DNA of 64,000 bases from Segatella copri. Its GTDB lineage: Bacteria > Bacteroidota > Bacteroidia > Bacteroidales > Bacteroidaceae. The stretch lies in the NCBI RefSeq assembly GCF_026015625.1, contig NZ_JAPDVG010000001.1, positions 2,776,001 through 2,840,000 of the forward strand, written 5' to 3'. Below, one piece after another: positions 25,741 through 35,639 of this stretch; position 1 is the first letter of the stretch, and the number at the start of each line of letters is the position of its first letter. Both the position numbers and the translations under genes were made by a program. The notes under the pieces were generated by a model. The model was not told the DNA's origin and searched no databases. It saw nothing but the letters and a program-made list of their open reading frames with translations.

Positions 25741-25769
25741 CTGTGTTTACCCATTGTAGTAGAACACAG
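25741..25769. terminator. Hairpin between the NlpE-like gene and the RHS operon
   Basis: CTGTGTT (25741-25747) / AACACAG (25763-25769) with a 15-nt loop, followed by TTATTAT. Sits between convergent transcripts. Confidence 0.4.
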
Positions 25770-25849
25770 CTTATTATACACTCGAACCAAAGATGGACTT
25801 TTACAAATTATTGTTTACAAAGACATATTGAATAGTAAACACACTAAGA

Positions 25850-26539
25850 TTATTGTTGCTTTTTGTAGTATTCACCTCTCCATTTTATACCATTTGGTGT
25901 AACTTGTATATACTCTCCTAATAAATAATATTGATTGAAAAGTTTATCTGTTACATCAGGTAGATTTATAATAATACTTTTCTCAGTATTCAAATCCACT
26001 TTATACGGATACTCGTAGTATAAGACACCAAAGTATTGGCCTGCGGGATTACTTTCGGTATAATACATTGGTTGGAATGTAAATCTGAAACTTTTTGGAG
26101 AATTAATTCTATTACGATTCAATACTATAGTACATGTCCCTTTTTCTGTAATCCCAGAATACGAAATAGTTCCACAATAAACATTAAACTTTATAGGCAT
26201 AGTTGTATTCGGAACTTTGAAAAGTATTTCAGCAAGAGTTTTATTACCAGAAACTTCTTCGATAATTAAAATGTTTTTAAAAGCACTTTGCATCGGTCCT
26301 TCTATTGAATTTATCTCAAAAAAAGTATCGCTGACTTTAGTTATTTGACAAATAGCCAAAGGAAAGCTCTGTTCCCCCTCTATAGAAGAGGAGGAATAGA
26401 ACTTTAGTGTGTCATTTTTAATTTCTATCAATTTTGAACTGGTTTCATTATGATAGATACCATTTTCAAGTTTTTTAGATGTTTCACCAAAACTAACCAA
26501 TCCTATAACTGACAAAAAAATACAAAATATAAATCTCAT
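25850..26539 (-). CDS. Exported hypothetical protein coupled to the RHS gene (possible cognate/immunity factor)
   Basis: 229 aa. The N-terminus MRFIFCIFLSVIGLVSFGET is a clear signal peptide, possibly weakly lipoprotein-like but without a good lipobox. The rest is predicted beta-rich (FYSSSSIEGEQSF, TCTIVLNRNRINSPKSFRFTF). No family recognised. Its ATG overlaps the stop codon of the 3028-aa SpvB/RHS gene by 4 nt, so the two are coupled. In polymorphic toxin loci the gene directly after the RHS tip normally encodes the immunity protein; a periplasmic partner would fit a toxin tip acting in the periplasm or outside. That function is inference. A 1-kb region of low G+C (this gene and the RHS tip) differs from the rest of the RHS gene. 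Confidence 0.65.
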   Translation of the reverse strand: MRFIFCIFLSVIGLVSFGETSKKLENGIYHNETSSKLIEIKNDTLKFYSSSSIEGEQSFPLAICQITKVSDTFFEINSIEGPMQSAFKNILIIEEVSGNKTLAEILFKVPNTTMPIKFNVYCGTISYSGITEKGTCTIVLNRNRINSPKSFRFTFQPMYYTESNPAGQYFGVLYYEYPYKVDLNTEKSIIINLPDVTDKLFNQYYLLGEYIQVTPNGIKWRGEYYKKQQ

Positions 26540-29500
26540 TTATTTTTAAATTTTTGTTGACTCTTCAAAAAATCAGAATAATCTTTAATCATTGGATAGC
26601 CATATCCACCATTCGGATCTTTTATGGAGCCTACATAATGAACATTTATTATAGAGATGTTGTCAACGGATATCGGTAAACTTTCTGGTCTATAGGAATA
26701 CTGCATTTTGTAAGCCTCTATTTCAGCTTCTGAAATTGCAATATACCGTTGTAAACCTTTTGCTCTTGTTCCAGGATTTTTCAAACATCCAGAATCTGAA
26801 AACTCAAGACCACCAGCATCTAATGCCTGTCTTACATGAGTAATTTCATGAATTGATAAAGCATCTTCAGATGTTTCAATCGAAATTGTACCATTATTTT
26901 CAAGCCTAACCATATGAGCACCTTCTCCACTAACCTGAGTTAGCTTGTATTTTTGAGAATCATGCCCCAATAAATCAATATCTGATTTACTTTGATTCAA
27001 GTTTGATATTCTACTTTCGAAATCAGCAATTTTTCTCTCTTGCTTAGAAATATCCTTGCCTTTTGCTTGGTTACTTTCCAAACGTGCCTTCTGCGCTAAA
27101 ATACTCTTTTGAATAGATGTTATTTTATTATCTATTTTTGCTTTTAGTTTTTCCGCTTGAGCTGGATCTTCCCATTCCTTACCATTTGGGTCAATATATA
27201 TAAGAGGATTATTTCCACAATAAACATAGGATGAAAATGCAAAATATGATTCTTGTTTTGGGTCTGTTGATATCCACAAACTCACCCTTGGGTCATAGTA
27301 CCTCGCTCCATAGTAATACAATCCTGTCTCCTCATCGAATTCCTTCGCATTGAAAAGATAAGGCGTATTCCAGATGTTGTTGCGCTCCTCAATGAACACT
27401 TCACCGAAAGGAACATACTCGATATGCTGTACCACCTCGCCATCAAGGTTGGTGATGTAACTGCTGCTACCCAAGTGGTCTGGGTGGTAGTAGAACTGCA
27501 TCTTCTCGTATGTATCGCCTTCTTGGAAGTTATTCTTTGCAGCTCTCGCTAAAGCTCGTGTCTGAGCAGCCTCCAAGCTGCCGTCATTGCAGCAGAAACC
27601 CTTGCCATCGACATAGTCGTTGTTGTCCTCGCCATTGTACGGCACTGCAAAGGTTGCATAATTATCCTTGATAACCTGCAACTGCTGAGTATATTTAACC
27701 TTATAATCAACAGACAAGCCATCAGTCTCACCACCTGCATATTGGATGCGGCGTGGGTCAGAACCGTAAGAGTCAAAGTCTCCAATCTTGGAAACGACAC
27801 GCTGGCTACCAATATAGATGTGCTTGGTGTAGCGTCCGCCTTGGTTGGCAACAAGATAAGGTGATACATAGAGTGAGAACTTGGCGGTGTTCGTGCGACC
27901 TCCAGCAAACTCGGAGTTTACATACACCTGGTCACTCTCACCTGATGTCTTCACCGTGCGCTCACCATCAGCATCATACCAATAGTTGGTCACAAAGCCG
28001 TTGTCATCAGAAGCAAGGAGGCGGTTCTCCTCGTCCCACTTGAGCTTACGCTCTGCGGCTTTCTCGTCAGCAATACCGTCCTTCTTTGTGCGGCTTGTAT
28101 TGACATAGACAAGATTACCATTGGCATCATACTCATAGGCATGGCTGTTGTTCACATTCTCGCTCTCCGAAGGCGTCTCCTCTGTGCGGTAGTTCACATC
28201 CTTCACATTGGCGAGTTGGAACTTCTTTCCTGTATCAGTTCCATAGGTGTACGACAAATCATAGCCAGCATTCAATGTGCCGTTGAACTGCACATTGTTC
28301 TGCGTGAGAATCTGACGCTTCGATGTGATACGGTGCATATTGTCGTAACCCATCGCAAGAGTATAACTTGCGGTCTTGTTGTCTGCACCAGTATAAGTGC
28401 CTGTTGCACTGACAAGACGGTAAAGAGCATCGTATGTATAGGTATGCGCCATCTGTCCGCCAGCCTTGCCACCCTGAGGCACTGACGCACCGTTTACTAC
28501 GCTGAGCACATTGCTCACCGCATCGTAAGTGTAGGCGTTATCCATGATGGTGTTTCCACCACTATTCACCGTGAGGTTCTGCAATCTACGACGCTGTGGG
28601 TCGTAGGTGTAGAATGTCTCTGCACCGTTGCAATACTTCAAGTATGTGCGCTGCTCGAACTTGTCATAGCCAATCTTGCTTACATAATCGTAGCCGTATG
28701 ACTTGTAGCCATGAACCTTTTCAAGCTGACCACCGAGATTGTAAGAGTAAGTGATTTTCTCCTCATCAGGATAAATCATCTCCAACAGACGGTTGTGGCT
28801 GTCGTAAGTCCATTGCGTCACGTAGGTTGCTATCGCCTGATTAGGCACAATCATCGTGCGGCGGGTCTTTGTCACCTCGCCCATCTTGCCATAGAAGTAT
28901 TCAATGGCACCTGTTCCATCCTCGCGGAGCATCAATCTGCCGATACGGTTCTGAGAGGCATTGCGACCACCATAGTAATACTTCACGTTGTTCTCCGGGT
29001 GGTCAGGATAGTTGATACCCGTCAGACGCTGATAGTCGTAATCGTAGGTGATGAACTTGCCTTCCTTCGCAAGGTTGGCAGTCTGCTTTGTAAGCACATT
29101 GCCGAGAGCATCATAAGTGAAACTGGTGATGCCGCTTGCTGGATGGTTCACCTCTGTACGGCGGTCGCCCATGTCGTAAGTAGAGGTCGTTACATTGCCC
29201 TCCGTGTCGGTGACACGAACAAGGCGCTGTATGCCGTCATACTCAAACGAAGTGGTAATCTCACCGTCAGGACCGCTCTTCTGGATGGTCTTCAAGGTCT
29301 TGCCACTGCCATTGGTATGGGTAGCCTGCACATTATGGAGTGCGTCTGTTACGGTTGTAACAAGTGCATGAGTGCCGTTGTCAACAGTATATGCCGTAGT
29401 TGTCGTAGAGTTGTCCGGCAATGTCACTGAGGTAGCACGGTCGAGCACGTCATAAACAGTAACCGTTGGAGATACATTGTCAAATGACTTGTTGAATGTG

Positions 29501-32500
29501 GACTTCGAGCCTGTTCCTTCCGTTGTAGGATAAAATGCCTTTGCCACACGTCCAAAAGCGTCATATACGTTTCTGCCGCTGACAATCATCACGTTCTCGT
29601 CCTTGGCAGAGCTTCCCTTGGATGCACTTGTCACAACACCGTCCTTCTTCACCTGCACGGCTCTTCCGAAGCCGTCAACGAAAGTAACGGTCTCCAAGTC
29701 ATCGTTAGGATGCTGGATGTCGTAGTGCTTGGTCACTGCGTATGCAGGAGCGGTAATGCCACTCTCACCAAAGGTAGCCAATGGCTGATACTCAAAGGCG
29801 ATGGCATAAGGCACGCCCGTAGCCAACTCGTTAGGACCACGCACGCCAGTAATGCGACCGAGGTCATCAACATCAGTCTCATAGTAGAAGTTGTTGAGGT
29901 CACGATGCTCCTTGGCTATACCATAGCGATAGTCAAAATTGCCTTGCTCGCTGCGGTAGCCCCACGCATCGTCAATGCGCTCAACATACATGTTCATCTC
30001 AGGCTCATAGCGGTACTTGTACCACATACGCTGTCCCTTGCCGTTGGCAGGGAGAGTCTTCTGGATGATGTTGCCGTAAGAGTCGTACTTGTAATCCGTA
30101 ACAGCCTCGCCATCATTCAACTGCTGTGTAATCTGCGTGATGTGGTTGGCATAGTTGGTGTTGTACTTTGCCGTCACATGGTGGTAAATCGAGCCGTCAC
30201 CGCCAGTCACCGTAACATCTATTGGAAGTCCGAAGATATGCTTCGCTGCATTGTCCGTGTATTTAATGGCGGTTGCATAGTCAAACTTTCCGTTTCCGTC
30301 CTCGCCAAGGCTTCCCTTGTCGCTGTACTTGTAGGACTTCAACTCACCATGATAGCCATTGAGGTAGTACTCATTCCATGCCTCGGATGTAACCACACCG
30401 TTTGCCGCTCCCTCATACTGCAAGTTTGCCGTATAGCGGAGAGGTACGAATGCAGATGCACGGTCACTCCAAAGGTTCACGTCACGCTTTGCGAACGTGT
30501 ACTTGTCACCGTCGGCAGTCAGATAGTAGCTGTCGTAACGGTTCTTTGTCTCCGTGTATTTGTTGCCGTTGGCATCCTCTACGGATGTGGCGGTAACATT
30601 GCCCTGCGTGTAGTAATTGGCTACATCGTAGTTCTCAACAGCCTGTCTGTAAACAGAATTGCCATTCTCCGTGTCGAGGTTCTTGGTGATAACCTCACCG
30701 AAACCGAGGAACTCACGTTCATGGCGGTCACGCTTTCCGTCCTTATATTCAAAGGCGGTTGTCATGACTGGACCATCGTCATGGATTCCGTCATCAATAG
30801 TTAATGCGGACATTACCCACTTGCCACCAGGGAGACCGTAGGTCGGAGTGGTGTGGGCATAGTCCAATGTGAAAGTTCCGCCCAAGGAATTGGTGACAGA
30901 CTTTAGCATGTTGGTTCTGCCAATGGCAGAGCGTGTAACCTTCAACTCGCTTTCCTTCTCAGACTCAACGATGTCAAGATAACCGTCACCATCAACATCC
31001 TGCAAAGAGTAGGTAGGACGATTGATACTGTGCGAGGTTGATGCACCAGGGTTGGTTGAAATCTTGATGCTGATGACAGGAATGTTGATGGTCAAAGTGA
31101 ACGCTGCATTTGCAGACTCTGAGGTAGAGGCAGATTCACTAAGCGCACTTGCACCCTTCCAACTGATAGGCTCGTCAAAGCCATTGCCTGTATTGAGGGC
31201 AACAGTGATACCGTCACCATTCTTCCATACCTTATCAGGGAGACCGTCAGAGTTGATGTCAATAAGATTGTACTCCTCTTCGCTTTCTGAGGTTACGATA
31301 CCAAAGCCAGCAGAGAAACTTCCAGAAGCCTTGTCTATTCGTTTATTCTTGTAATACGTTTCACCCCAACCGGTCTCAGTACTACCACCTGCGCCAAAGC
31401 TATAGGACAGACTCTTACCGCCTTGAACACGGTCAAGCTCCCAATCAATAGGTTCTGTAAAGGCATAGCCAAGATTTAATCTTACCTTCTTGTCGGAAAG
31501 AATCTTGTCAGGGAGTCCATCGCCATTTATATCAATAAACGATTCTACTGCTTCATCCGTATTCTTTGGCGCACTGCCAGAAATGGAGAATTGAGCCAAC
31601 CAAGCTGTCTGTTGATTCAGAATAGATGCCTTTCCTCTTGATATTAAATTGGTAATAGCTGATGCTGAAGCAACAGGATTGCCACCATATCCCCACGCCT
31701 CAGAAGCATTGTCAGAGTTGTTTGAGCCGATGCCCTTATAGATTTCGCCGCTCAGTCCACCCTGTGAGTTGGTGTATTGAATTGTACCACCTGCAATGAT
31801 GTCAGGGAATCCGTCACCGTTCATATCCATCATGGCAACTTCCGTCTTTGCGCTACCTTTGGCATCATTGTGGGTGATGCCAAGCGCACCGCCTTGCACA
31901 ACGGTACTCTTGCTTGATACCACTTGGCTTACAGCCGCAGCACCCGTGCCCTGCAAGTATTCGCCTGCAAGTCCTGCCACCTCCGCATTGTTATCCAAAG
32001 GATTTGTAAGGAGTACATCCTGCTCTGTCAATCGGGCTGTGCTTGCCTCGGTCGCTGTAAGATAGATGTCCTGTCGCTGACCGACCCACTTGTCCATAGT
32101 GGTCTGGTCTGTACCCAATGGAGTGAATGCCATCGTGAGAGGATCGACCTTGTCGTTCTCGTTTTCAGGCAATTTCAGCAATGACTCGTCAATAGGCTTT
32201 GCATATCTGCCCTCTGCCGAGTTATAAACAAAACCTCCCCAGCCACGATAAAGCATACCGAAGCCAAGATTGTCATTCTCTGCATAGAATCCAGCAAGCA
32301 CATTCTCTGTTACGAGACCTGCCGCATCTTTCAGAATGGAAACAGAGGCTGAAGTAACAGTTTCATTAGAGATTGCTGCCGGATAGCTGTATTCAAACCA
32401 GATGTTCTTTCCTGCAGTAGTTGCAAATCGCAGAGTATCGGCTTTCAAGATGCCATTCTCGATAGTGAAAGACTTCTTGCCAACAAGTGCATCCTCTGTC

Positions 32501-35500
32501 TTGGCGGTCAAAGTAATCTGACCGTTGATAGAATTGTCCGAAAGGGTAAGCACTGGTGACACAACCATAATTGTATCAGTCGCTGTGGTCAAGTATGGCT
32601 TGCCTTCTTCCAAGGCATTTGCAAATGTATTGTAGTGTGCAGGAACGGCTACCGTCTGTTCGATATTGGCAGAGTCCTTATAAGTCACAGACGCTTGCCA
32701 ACCGATATTCTTCCAATCAACATTTGAGGTAGATGAAATCTCAAAGCTGAAGTTGGTCAGCTTTTCCGTATTCTCCAGACTGATGTTGAGTGAATCGCCA
32801 TTGAAAGCCTCGCCAGCCTTCAGTGTACGAGCAAAGACCGTCTTCTCGATATAGTTCGGGTTGTCGTTTCCGTCACTGTCTTTCTTGTCATTGCTGCCGA
32901 TGATGCTGAGAACAACATCGTCAGTTGTTACAGGCTTGTGGAAGACACTGTGAACTTCAACACTTGAACCATTCTCCACATTGGCAGAGGTGTTCACATC
33001 ATAGATGGCACCATCCTCAGGCTTATACTCTGTTGAAGAAAGACCATTAGGTAAGGTGTTTGACTCGCCAGCGTATGTAATGGTAGGCGACCAGCTCACC
33101 TTGTCAAAAGAACCGTTGCTTGTTTCCTCGGAACCCGACTGCACACGGAAATAGATTCTGTCACCTCGCTTGACGGCAACAGAAGAGACTGCAGCGGCAT
33201 AAGAACTGCCGTCGCCCTTTGCAATAGTCTTGTTCCAAAGCTCATTGCCACCCTTTTGAATGGCAACCCTCACACCGTCTGCTTTTTGGTATTCGTCAGC
33301 GTCATAGTCTCCAGTAGGAGCGACAAGGCTTACTTGACCTGCCACGCTTACTGTTCCATCCTTTGGCGCTTGCCATACACGCACAATATCCTCCATAGGG
33401 GAGTTCTTGATGGCTTCCGCCTGCTCATCCTCGCTAACCTCCATAACGGATGTGTCAACCTTGCCACCATAGATGATTGGGCTTGGCGTGTCGGCACTGC
33501 TCAACGTAAATGTAGGCACGGCATTGCCTGCCTTGTCAAACTCCAAATGGTTGAAATATACCTTGCCATTGGAAACGAGGTCAACAAGTCCGTCACCGTT
33601 GATGTCGCTGAAATACTGAGTGGTCTTGGTCTTAGTGGTTGACTTGTCCGTTCCGACAACGGCAGTCAGGACATTCCAACCGACAACGGCATTCGCACCG
33701 AAAGTGTTGGTAGAACTTTTGGTTGTCGAGAAGTTACTGATGCCCTTTACCTTGACAGGCTCACCATATACGACTTCTCCGTTGTCTGTCTTAATCTGTG
33801 GACGATAATATACAGAACCACCGGACTTATATACCTTGTCAGGAAGTCCGTCACCGTTCAAGTCAACGAGTGCGGAAAGTCCCTTGCTCGTGTCGCTGGA
33901 GTAACTGTATGAGCCACCCACGGTATTGCCTTTCCAAGGACTTCCGTCCACGACACCCACACCAGCATAGAACGAACCGCTCACAGAAGAACTTGTAGTA
34001 CCGCCGAGTGCCGTAGGCTTGTCGCTGAATCGCTTGCTGACAGCCTTTAAAGGATTGACGAAACCAGCGTCAAGTCCATCATCATGGGTGTTCCATTTTT
34101 CGGAATCATCCTTGAACGGAACATAACCCTTTTCTGCCTGCACATCATCATAATAGTCGAAGTTCTGGAAAGCCACTTCCTTTCCTGTGTTGTCATACTG
34201 TCTGACACCAGTGAGCATTTCCTTATGGAAAGCACCTTCCTTGTAGTCAAAGGCATAGCTGCGCAGGGTCTCGCCCTGGAAATTCACGGTCACTTTTTCC
34301 AACAGCCTGTTGGAGGAGGCGAGGAATCCATAGCGGGCATTGTTGGTCTTTACCTGCTTTACCTTGTTGCCATCAAAGAGTACAACGGTGTGCGGTTCCT
34401 GTCCTGCATTACCTGCGTGAACCTCCTTCAGATATGCAGCCTTGGCCTTCAAGCCGCCACGCACATCCTCATCCACGATGTCATACACATATTCTATATA
34501 GTCACCGTGGAGTTCCTCGACACGTTTCAGCTTCCATTCGGCAATCACCTCACGGGTACTGCCCGAAGCATCAGTGACATTGCCCTTTACAACAGCTCCG
34601 TCACCACCATAGATATACTTGACACCCTGCTTGTCTGTAACCTCCCAATAATAGTTGGCAGGACTGTCACCCTTGCGGATGATACGGCTGAAATCACCGC
34701 CTTGGCGGGTGTAGAACTGGCGGTCAGCCTTTCTGTTCATCTTCTCGCCACGGTGTGCGACTCCCATCTGTCCGTTGTCGTCCATGGTGGAGAGCATTGA
34801 ACCGGACAAGAGATAAGTCTCCGTCTCTTTTGACTGGTCATAACGAGGCACGCCCCACCGGGTGTCAAGCGTAATGCTTGGCACGCTGACGTTCCAACCC
34901 TCGCCAAGCCAACCGCTACCGCCCTCGCTGCTGTACTGCAAGCCAAGGCTTGGCTGCATGCCGTTTCGTGCTGGCGGCATCTCGAACGGATACTGCAGGT
35001 TGGCAGAGCCACGGTTGTTTGCGCTTGGAGGCGCAATGACATTGAGCTTCGCCGTCGGGTCTGCCGCCTTGATGTCGTTCATCATCGTCGGGGCAAATCC
35101 TTCGGTCTGCGGTGACTCCGGGGCCTGTATCACGCCGTTGATCATGTCGGTGAAGTGGGTCGTCTTGGAAACGACACACTCTTCCTTCTTGTCCACACGC
35201 ACACGCTCCAACGCAACCCAGTGCTTCTCGGCCGGGTCGTAGTAATAGGTACGGATGTCGTCCTCGGTATAGCCGCTTGGTATTCTCGTGCGGTCATACT
35301 TTATCTTGACAGTCGCGCCCTCGCCTGTGAAGTGTGTTCCGTGAGGGAGAAAACGGTAGCCATGTCCTCCTGCCGTGACATTGGTCATGGCAAAGTCAAG
35401 CTCAGGAACATTCTCCTCTCCGATAGAGTTCACGGAAAGGCTTCTGTTCCGAATGAGGTCTTTCTGAAGAACGACCAGTTTGCTACCTCCTACGGAGATA

Positions 35501-35622
35501 CTGTCAGAGACACCCTTCTTGAAGAGTTTTCTCACGGCTGTCCCGTCCTTTGCCGAAAGGGACAGTGTGGCGGCAAGCAGTAAAACCAATGCCCACGCCA
35601 CCTTCTGTATATAATTCTTCAT
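26536..35622 (-). CDS. Giant secreted SpvB/FG-GAP/RHS-repeat protein with HEITH-type C-terminal tip
   Basis: 3028 aa, one of the largest bacterial protein classes. Order: Sec signal peptide (about 1-24); SpvB/TcaC-like domain (YPFEMPPARNGMQPSLGLQY... about 200-450); FG-GAP/VCBS-type calcium-binding blocks (DLNGDGLPDKV near 585, then DINGDGLVDLV, DMNGDGFPDII, DINGDGLPDKI, DINSDGLPDKV, DVDGDGYLDIV near 1544) typical of the TcdB/TcC shell; many YD/RHS repeats (about 1900-2750); the RHS closing motif (GLYYYGARYYDPRVSLWISTDP and YCGNNPLIYIDPNG near 2800); then a tip of about 225 aa with a coiled coil and a zincin-like SIHEITHVRQALDAGG (His 2925) followed by SEAEIEAYKMQY, a plausible third zinc ligand. 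I infer a metallopeptidase-type toxin tip in an RHS shell. It follows the T9SS-tail gene by 17 bp. Confidence 0.9.
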   Translation of the reverse strand: MKNYIQKVAWALVLLLAATLSLSAKDGTAVRKLFKKGVSDSISVGGSKLVVLQKDLIRNRSLSVNSIGEENVPELDFAMTNVTAGGHGYRFLPHGTHFTGEGATVKIKYDRTRIPSGYTEDDIRTYYYDPAEKHWVALERVRVDKKEECVVSKTTHFTDMINGVIQAPESPQTEGFAPTMMNDIKAADPTAKLNVIAPPSANNRGSANLQYPFEMPPARNGMQPSLGLQYSSEGGSGWLGEGWNVSVPSITLDTRWGVPRYDQSKETETYLLSGSMLSTMDDNGQMGVAHRGEKMNRKADRQFYTRQGGDFSRIIRKGDSPANYYWEVTDKQGVKYIYGGDGAVVKGNVTDASGSTREVIAEWKLKRVEELHGDYIEYVYDIVDEDVRGGLKAKAAYLKEVHAGNAGQEPHTVVLFDGNKVKQVKTNNARYGFLASSNRLLEKVTVNFQGETLRSYAFDYKEGAFHKEMLTGVRQYDNTGKEVAFQNFDYYDDVQAEKGYVPFKDDSEKWNTHDDGLDAGFVNPLKAVSKRFSDKPTALGGTTSSSVSGSFYAGVGVVDGSPWKGNTVGGSYSYSSDTSKGLSALVDLNGDGLPDKVYKSGGSVYYRPQIKTDNGEVVYGEPVKVKGISNFSTTKSSTNTFGANAVVGWNVLTAVVGTDKSTTKTKTTQYFSDINGDGLVDLVSNGKVYFNHLEFDKAGNAVPTFTLSSADTPSPIIYGGKVDTSVMEVSEDEQAEAIKNSPMEDIVRVWQAPKDGTVSVAGQVSLVAPTGDYDADEYQKADGVRVAIQKGGNELWNKTIAKGDGSSYAAAVSSVAVKRGDRIYFRVQSGSEETSNGSFDKVSWSPTITYAGESNTLPNGLSSTEYKPEDGAIYDVNTSANVENGSSVEVHSVFHKPVTTDDVVLSIIGSNDKKDSDGNDNPNYIEKTVFARTLKAGEAFNGDSLNISLENTEKLTNFSFEISSTSNVDWKNIGWQASVTYKDSANIEQTVAVPAHYNTFANALEEGKPYLTTATDTIMVVSPVLTLSDNSINGQITLTAKTEDALVGKKSFTIENGILKADTLRFATTAGKNIWFEYSYPAAISNETVTSASVSILKDAAGLVTENVLAGFYAENDNLGFGMLYRGWGGFVYNSAEGRYAKPIDESLLKLPENENDKVDPLTMAFTPLGTDQTTMDKWVGQRQDIYLTATEASTARLTEQDVLLTNPLDNNAEVAGLAGEYLQGTGAAAVSQVVSSKSTVVQGGALGITHNDAKGSAKTEVAMMDMNGDGFPDIIAGGTIQYTNSQGGLSGEIYKGIGSNNSDNASEAWGYGGNPVASASAITNLISRGKASILNQQTAWLAQFSISGSAPKNTDEAVESFIDINGDGLPDKILSDKKVRLNLGYAFTEPIDWELDRVQGGKSLSYSFGAGGSTETGWGETYYKNKRIDKASGSFSAGFGIVTSESEEEYNLIDINSDGLPDKVWKNGDGITVALNTGNGFDEPISWKGASALSESASTSESANAAFTLTINIPVISIKISTNPGASTSHSINRPTYSLQDVDGDGYLDIVESEKESELKVTRSAIGRTNMLKSVTNSLGGTFTLDYAHTTPTYGLPGGKWVMSALTIDDGIHDDGPVMTTAFEYKDGKRDRHEREFLGFGEVITKNLDTENGNSVYRQAVENYDVANYYTQGNVTATSVEDANGNKYTETKNRYDSYYLTADGDKYTFAKRDVNLWSDRASAFVPLRYTANLQYEGAANGVVTSEAWNEYYLNGYHGELKSYKYSDKGSLGEDGNGKFDYATAIKYTDNAAKHIFGLPIDVTVTGGDGSIYHHVTAKYNTNYANHITQITQQLNDGEAVTDYKYDSYGNIIQKTLPANGKGQRMWYKYRYEPEMNMYVERIDDAWGYRSEQGNFDYRYGIAKEHRDLNNFYYETDVDDLGRITGVRGPNELATGVPYAIAFEYQPLATFGESGITAPAYAVTKHYDIQHPNDDLETVTFVDGFGRAVQVKKDGVVTSASKGSSAKDENVMIVSGRNVYDAFGRVAKAFYPTTEGTGSKSTFNKSFDNVSPTVTVYDVLDRATSVTLPDNSTTTTAYTVDNGTHALVTTVTDALHNVQATHTNGSGKTLKTIQKSGPDGEITTSFEYDGIQRLVRVTDTEGNVTTSTYDMGDRRTEVNHPASGITSFTYDALGNVLTKQTANLAKEGKFITYDYDYQRLTGINYPDHPENNVKYYYGGRNASQNRIGRLMLREDGTGAIEYFYGKMGEVTKTRRTMIVPNQAIATYVTQWTYDSHNRLLEMIYPDEEKITYSYNLGGQLEKVHGYKSYGYDYVSKIGYDKFEQRTYLKYCNGAETFYTYDPQRRRLQNLTVNSGGNTIMDNAYTYDAVSNVLSVVNGASVPQGGKAGGQMAHTYTYDALYRLVSATGTYTGADNKTASYTLAMGYDNMHRITSKRQILTQNNVQFNGTLNAGYDLSYTYGTDTGKKFQLANVKDVNYRTEETPSESENVNNSHAYEYDANGNLVYVNTSRTKKDGIADEKAAERKLKWDEENRLLASDDNGFVTNYWYDADGERTVKTSGESDQVYVNSEFAGGRTNTAKFSLYVSPYLVANQGGRYTKHIYIGSQRVVSKIGDFDSYGSDPRRIQYAGGETDGLSVDYKVKYTQQLQVIKDNYATFAVPYNGEDNNDYVDGKGFCCNDGSLEAAQTRALARAAKNNFQEGDTYEKMQFYYHPDHLGSSSYITNLDGEVVQHIEYVPFGEVFIEERNNIWNTPYLFNAKEFDEETGLYYYGARYYDPRVSLWISTDPKQESYFAFSSYVYCGNNPLIYIDPNGKEWEDPAQAEKLKAKIDNKITSIQKSILAQKARLESNQAKGKDISKQERKIADFESRISNLNQSKSDIDLLGHDSQKYKLTQVSGEGAHMVRLENNGTISIETSEDALSIHEITHVRQALDAGGLEFSDSGCLKNPGTRAKGLQRYIAISEAEIEAYKMQYSYRPESLPISVDNISIINVHYVGSIKDPNGGYGYPMIKDYSDFLKSQQKFKNK

Positions 35623-35639
35623 GCGTATCTTCCTTTAAG

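Noticed and set aside
29710-30804. Long antisense reading frames within the RHS gene, for example a 364-codon one on the + strand
   Set aside because: They lie entirely inside a strongly supported coding gene, show no family motifs or start signals, and reflect the codon bias of the real strand.
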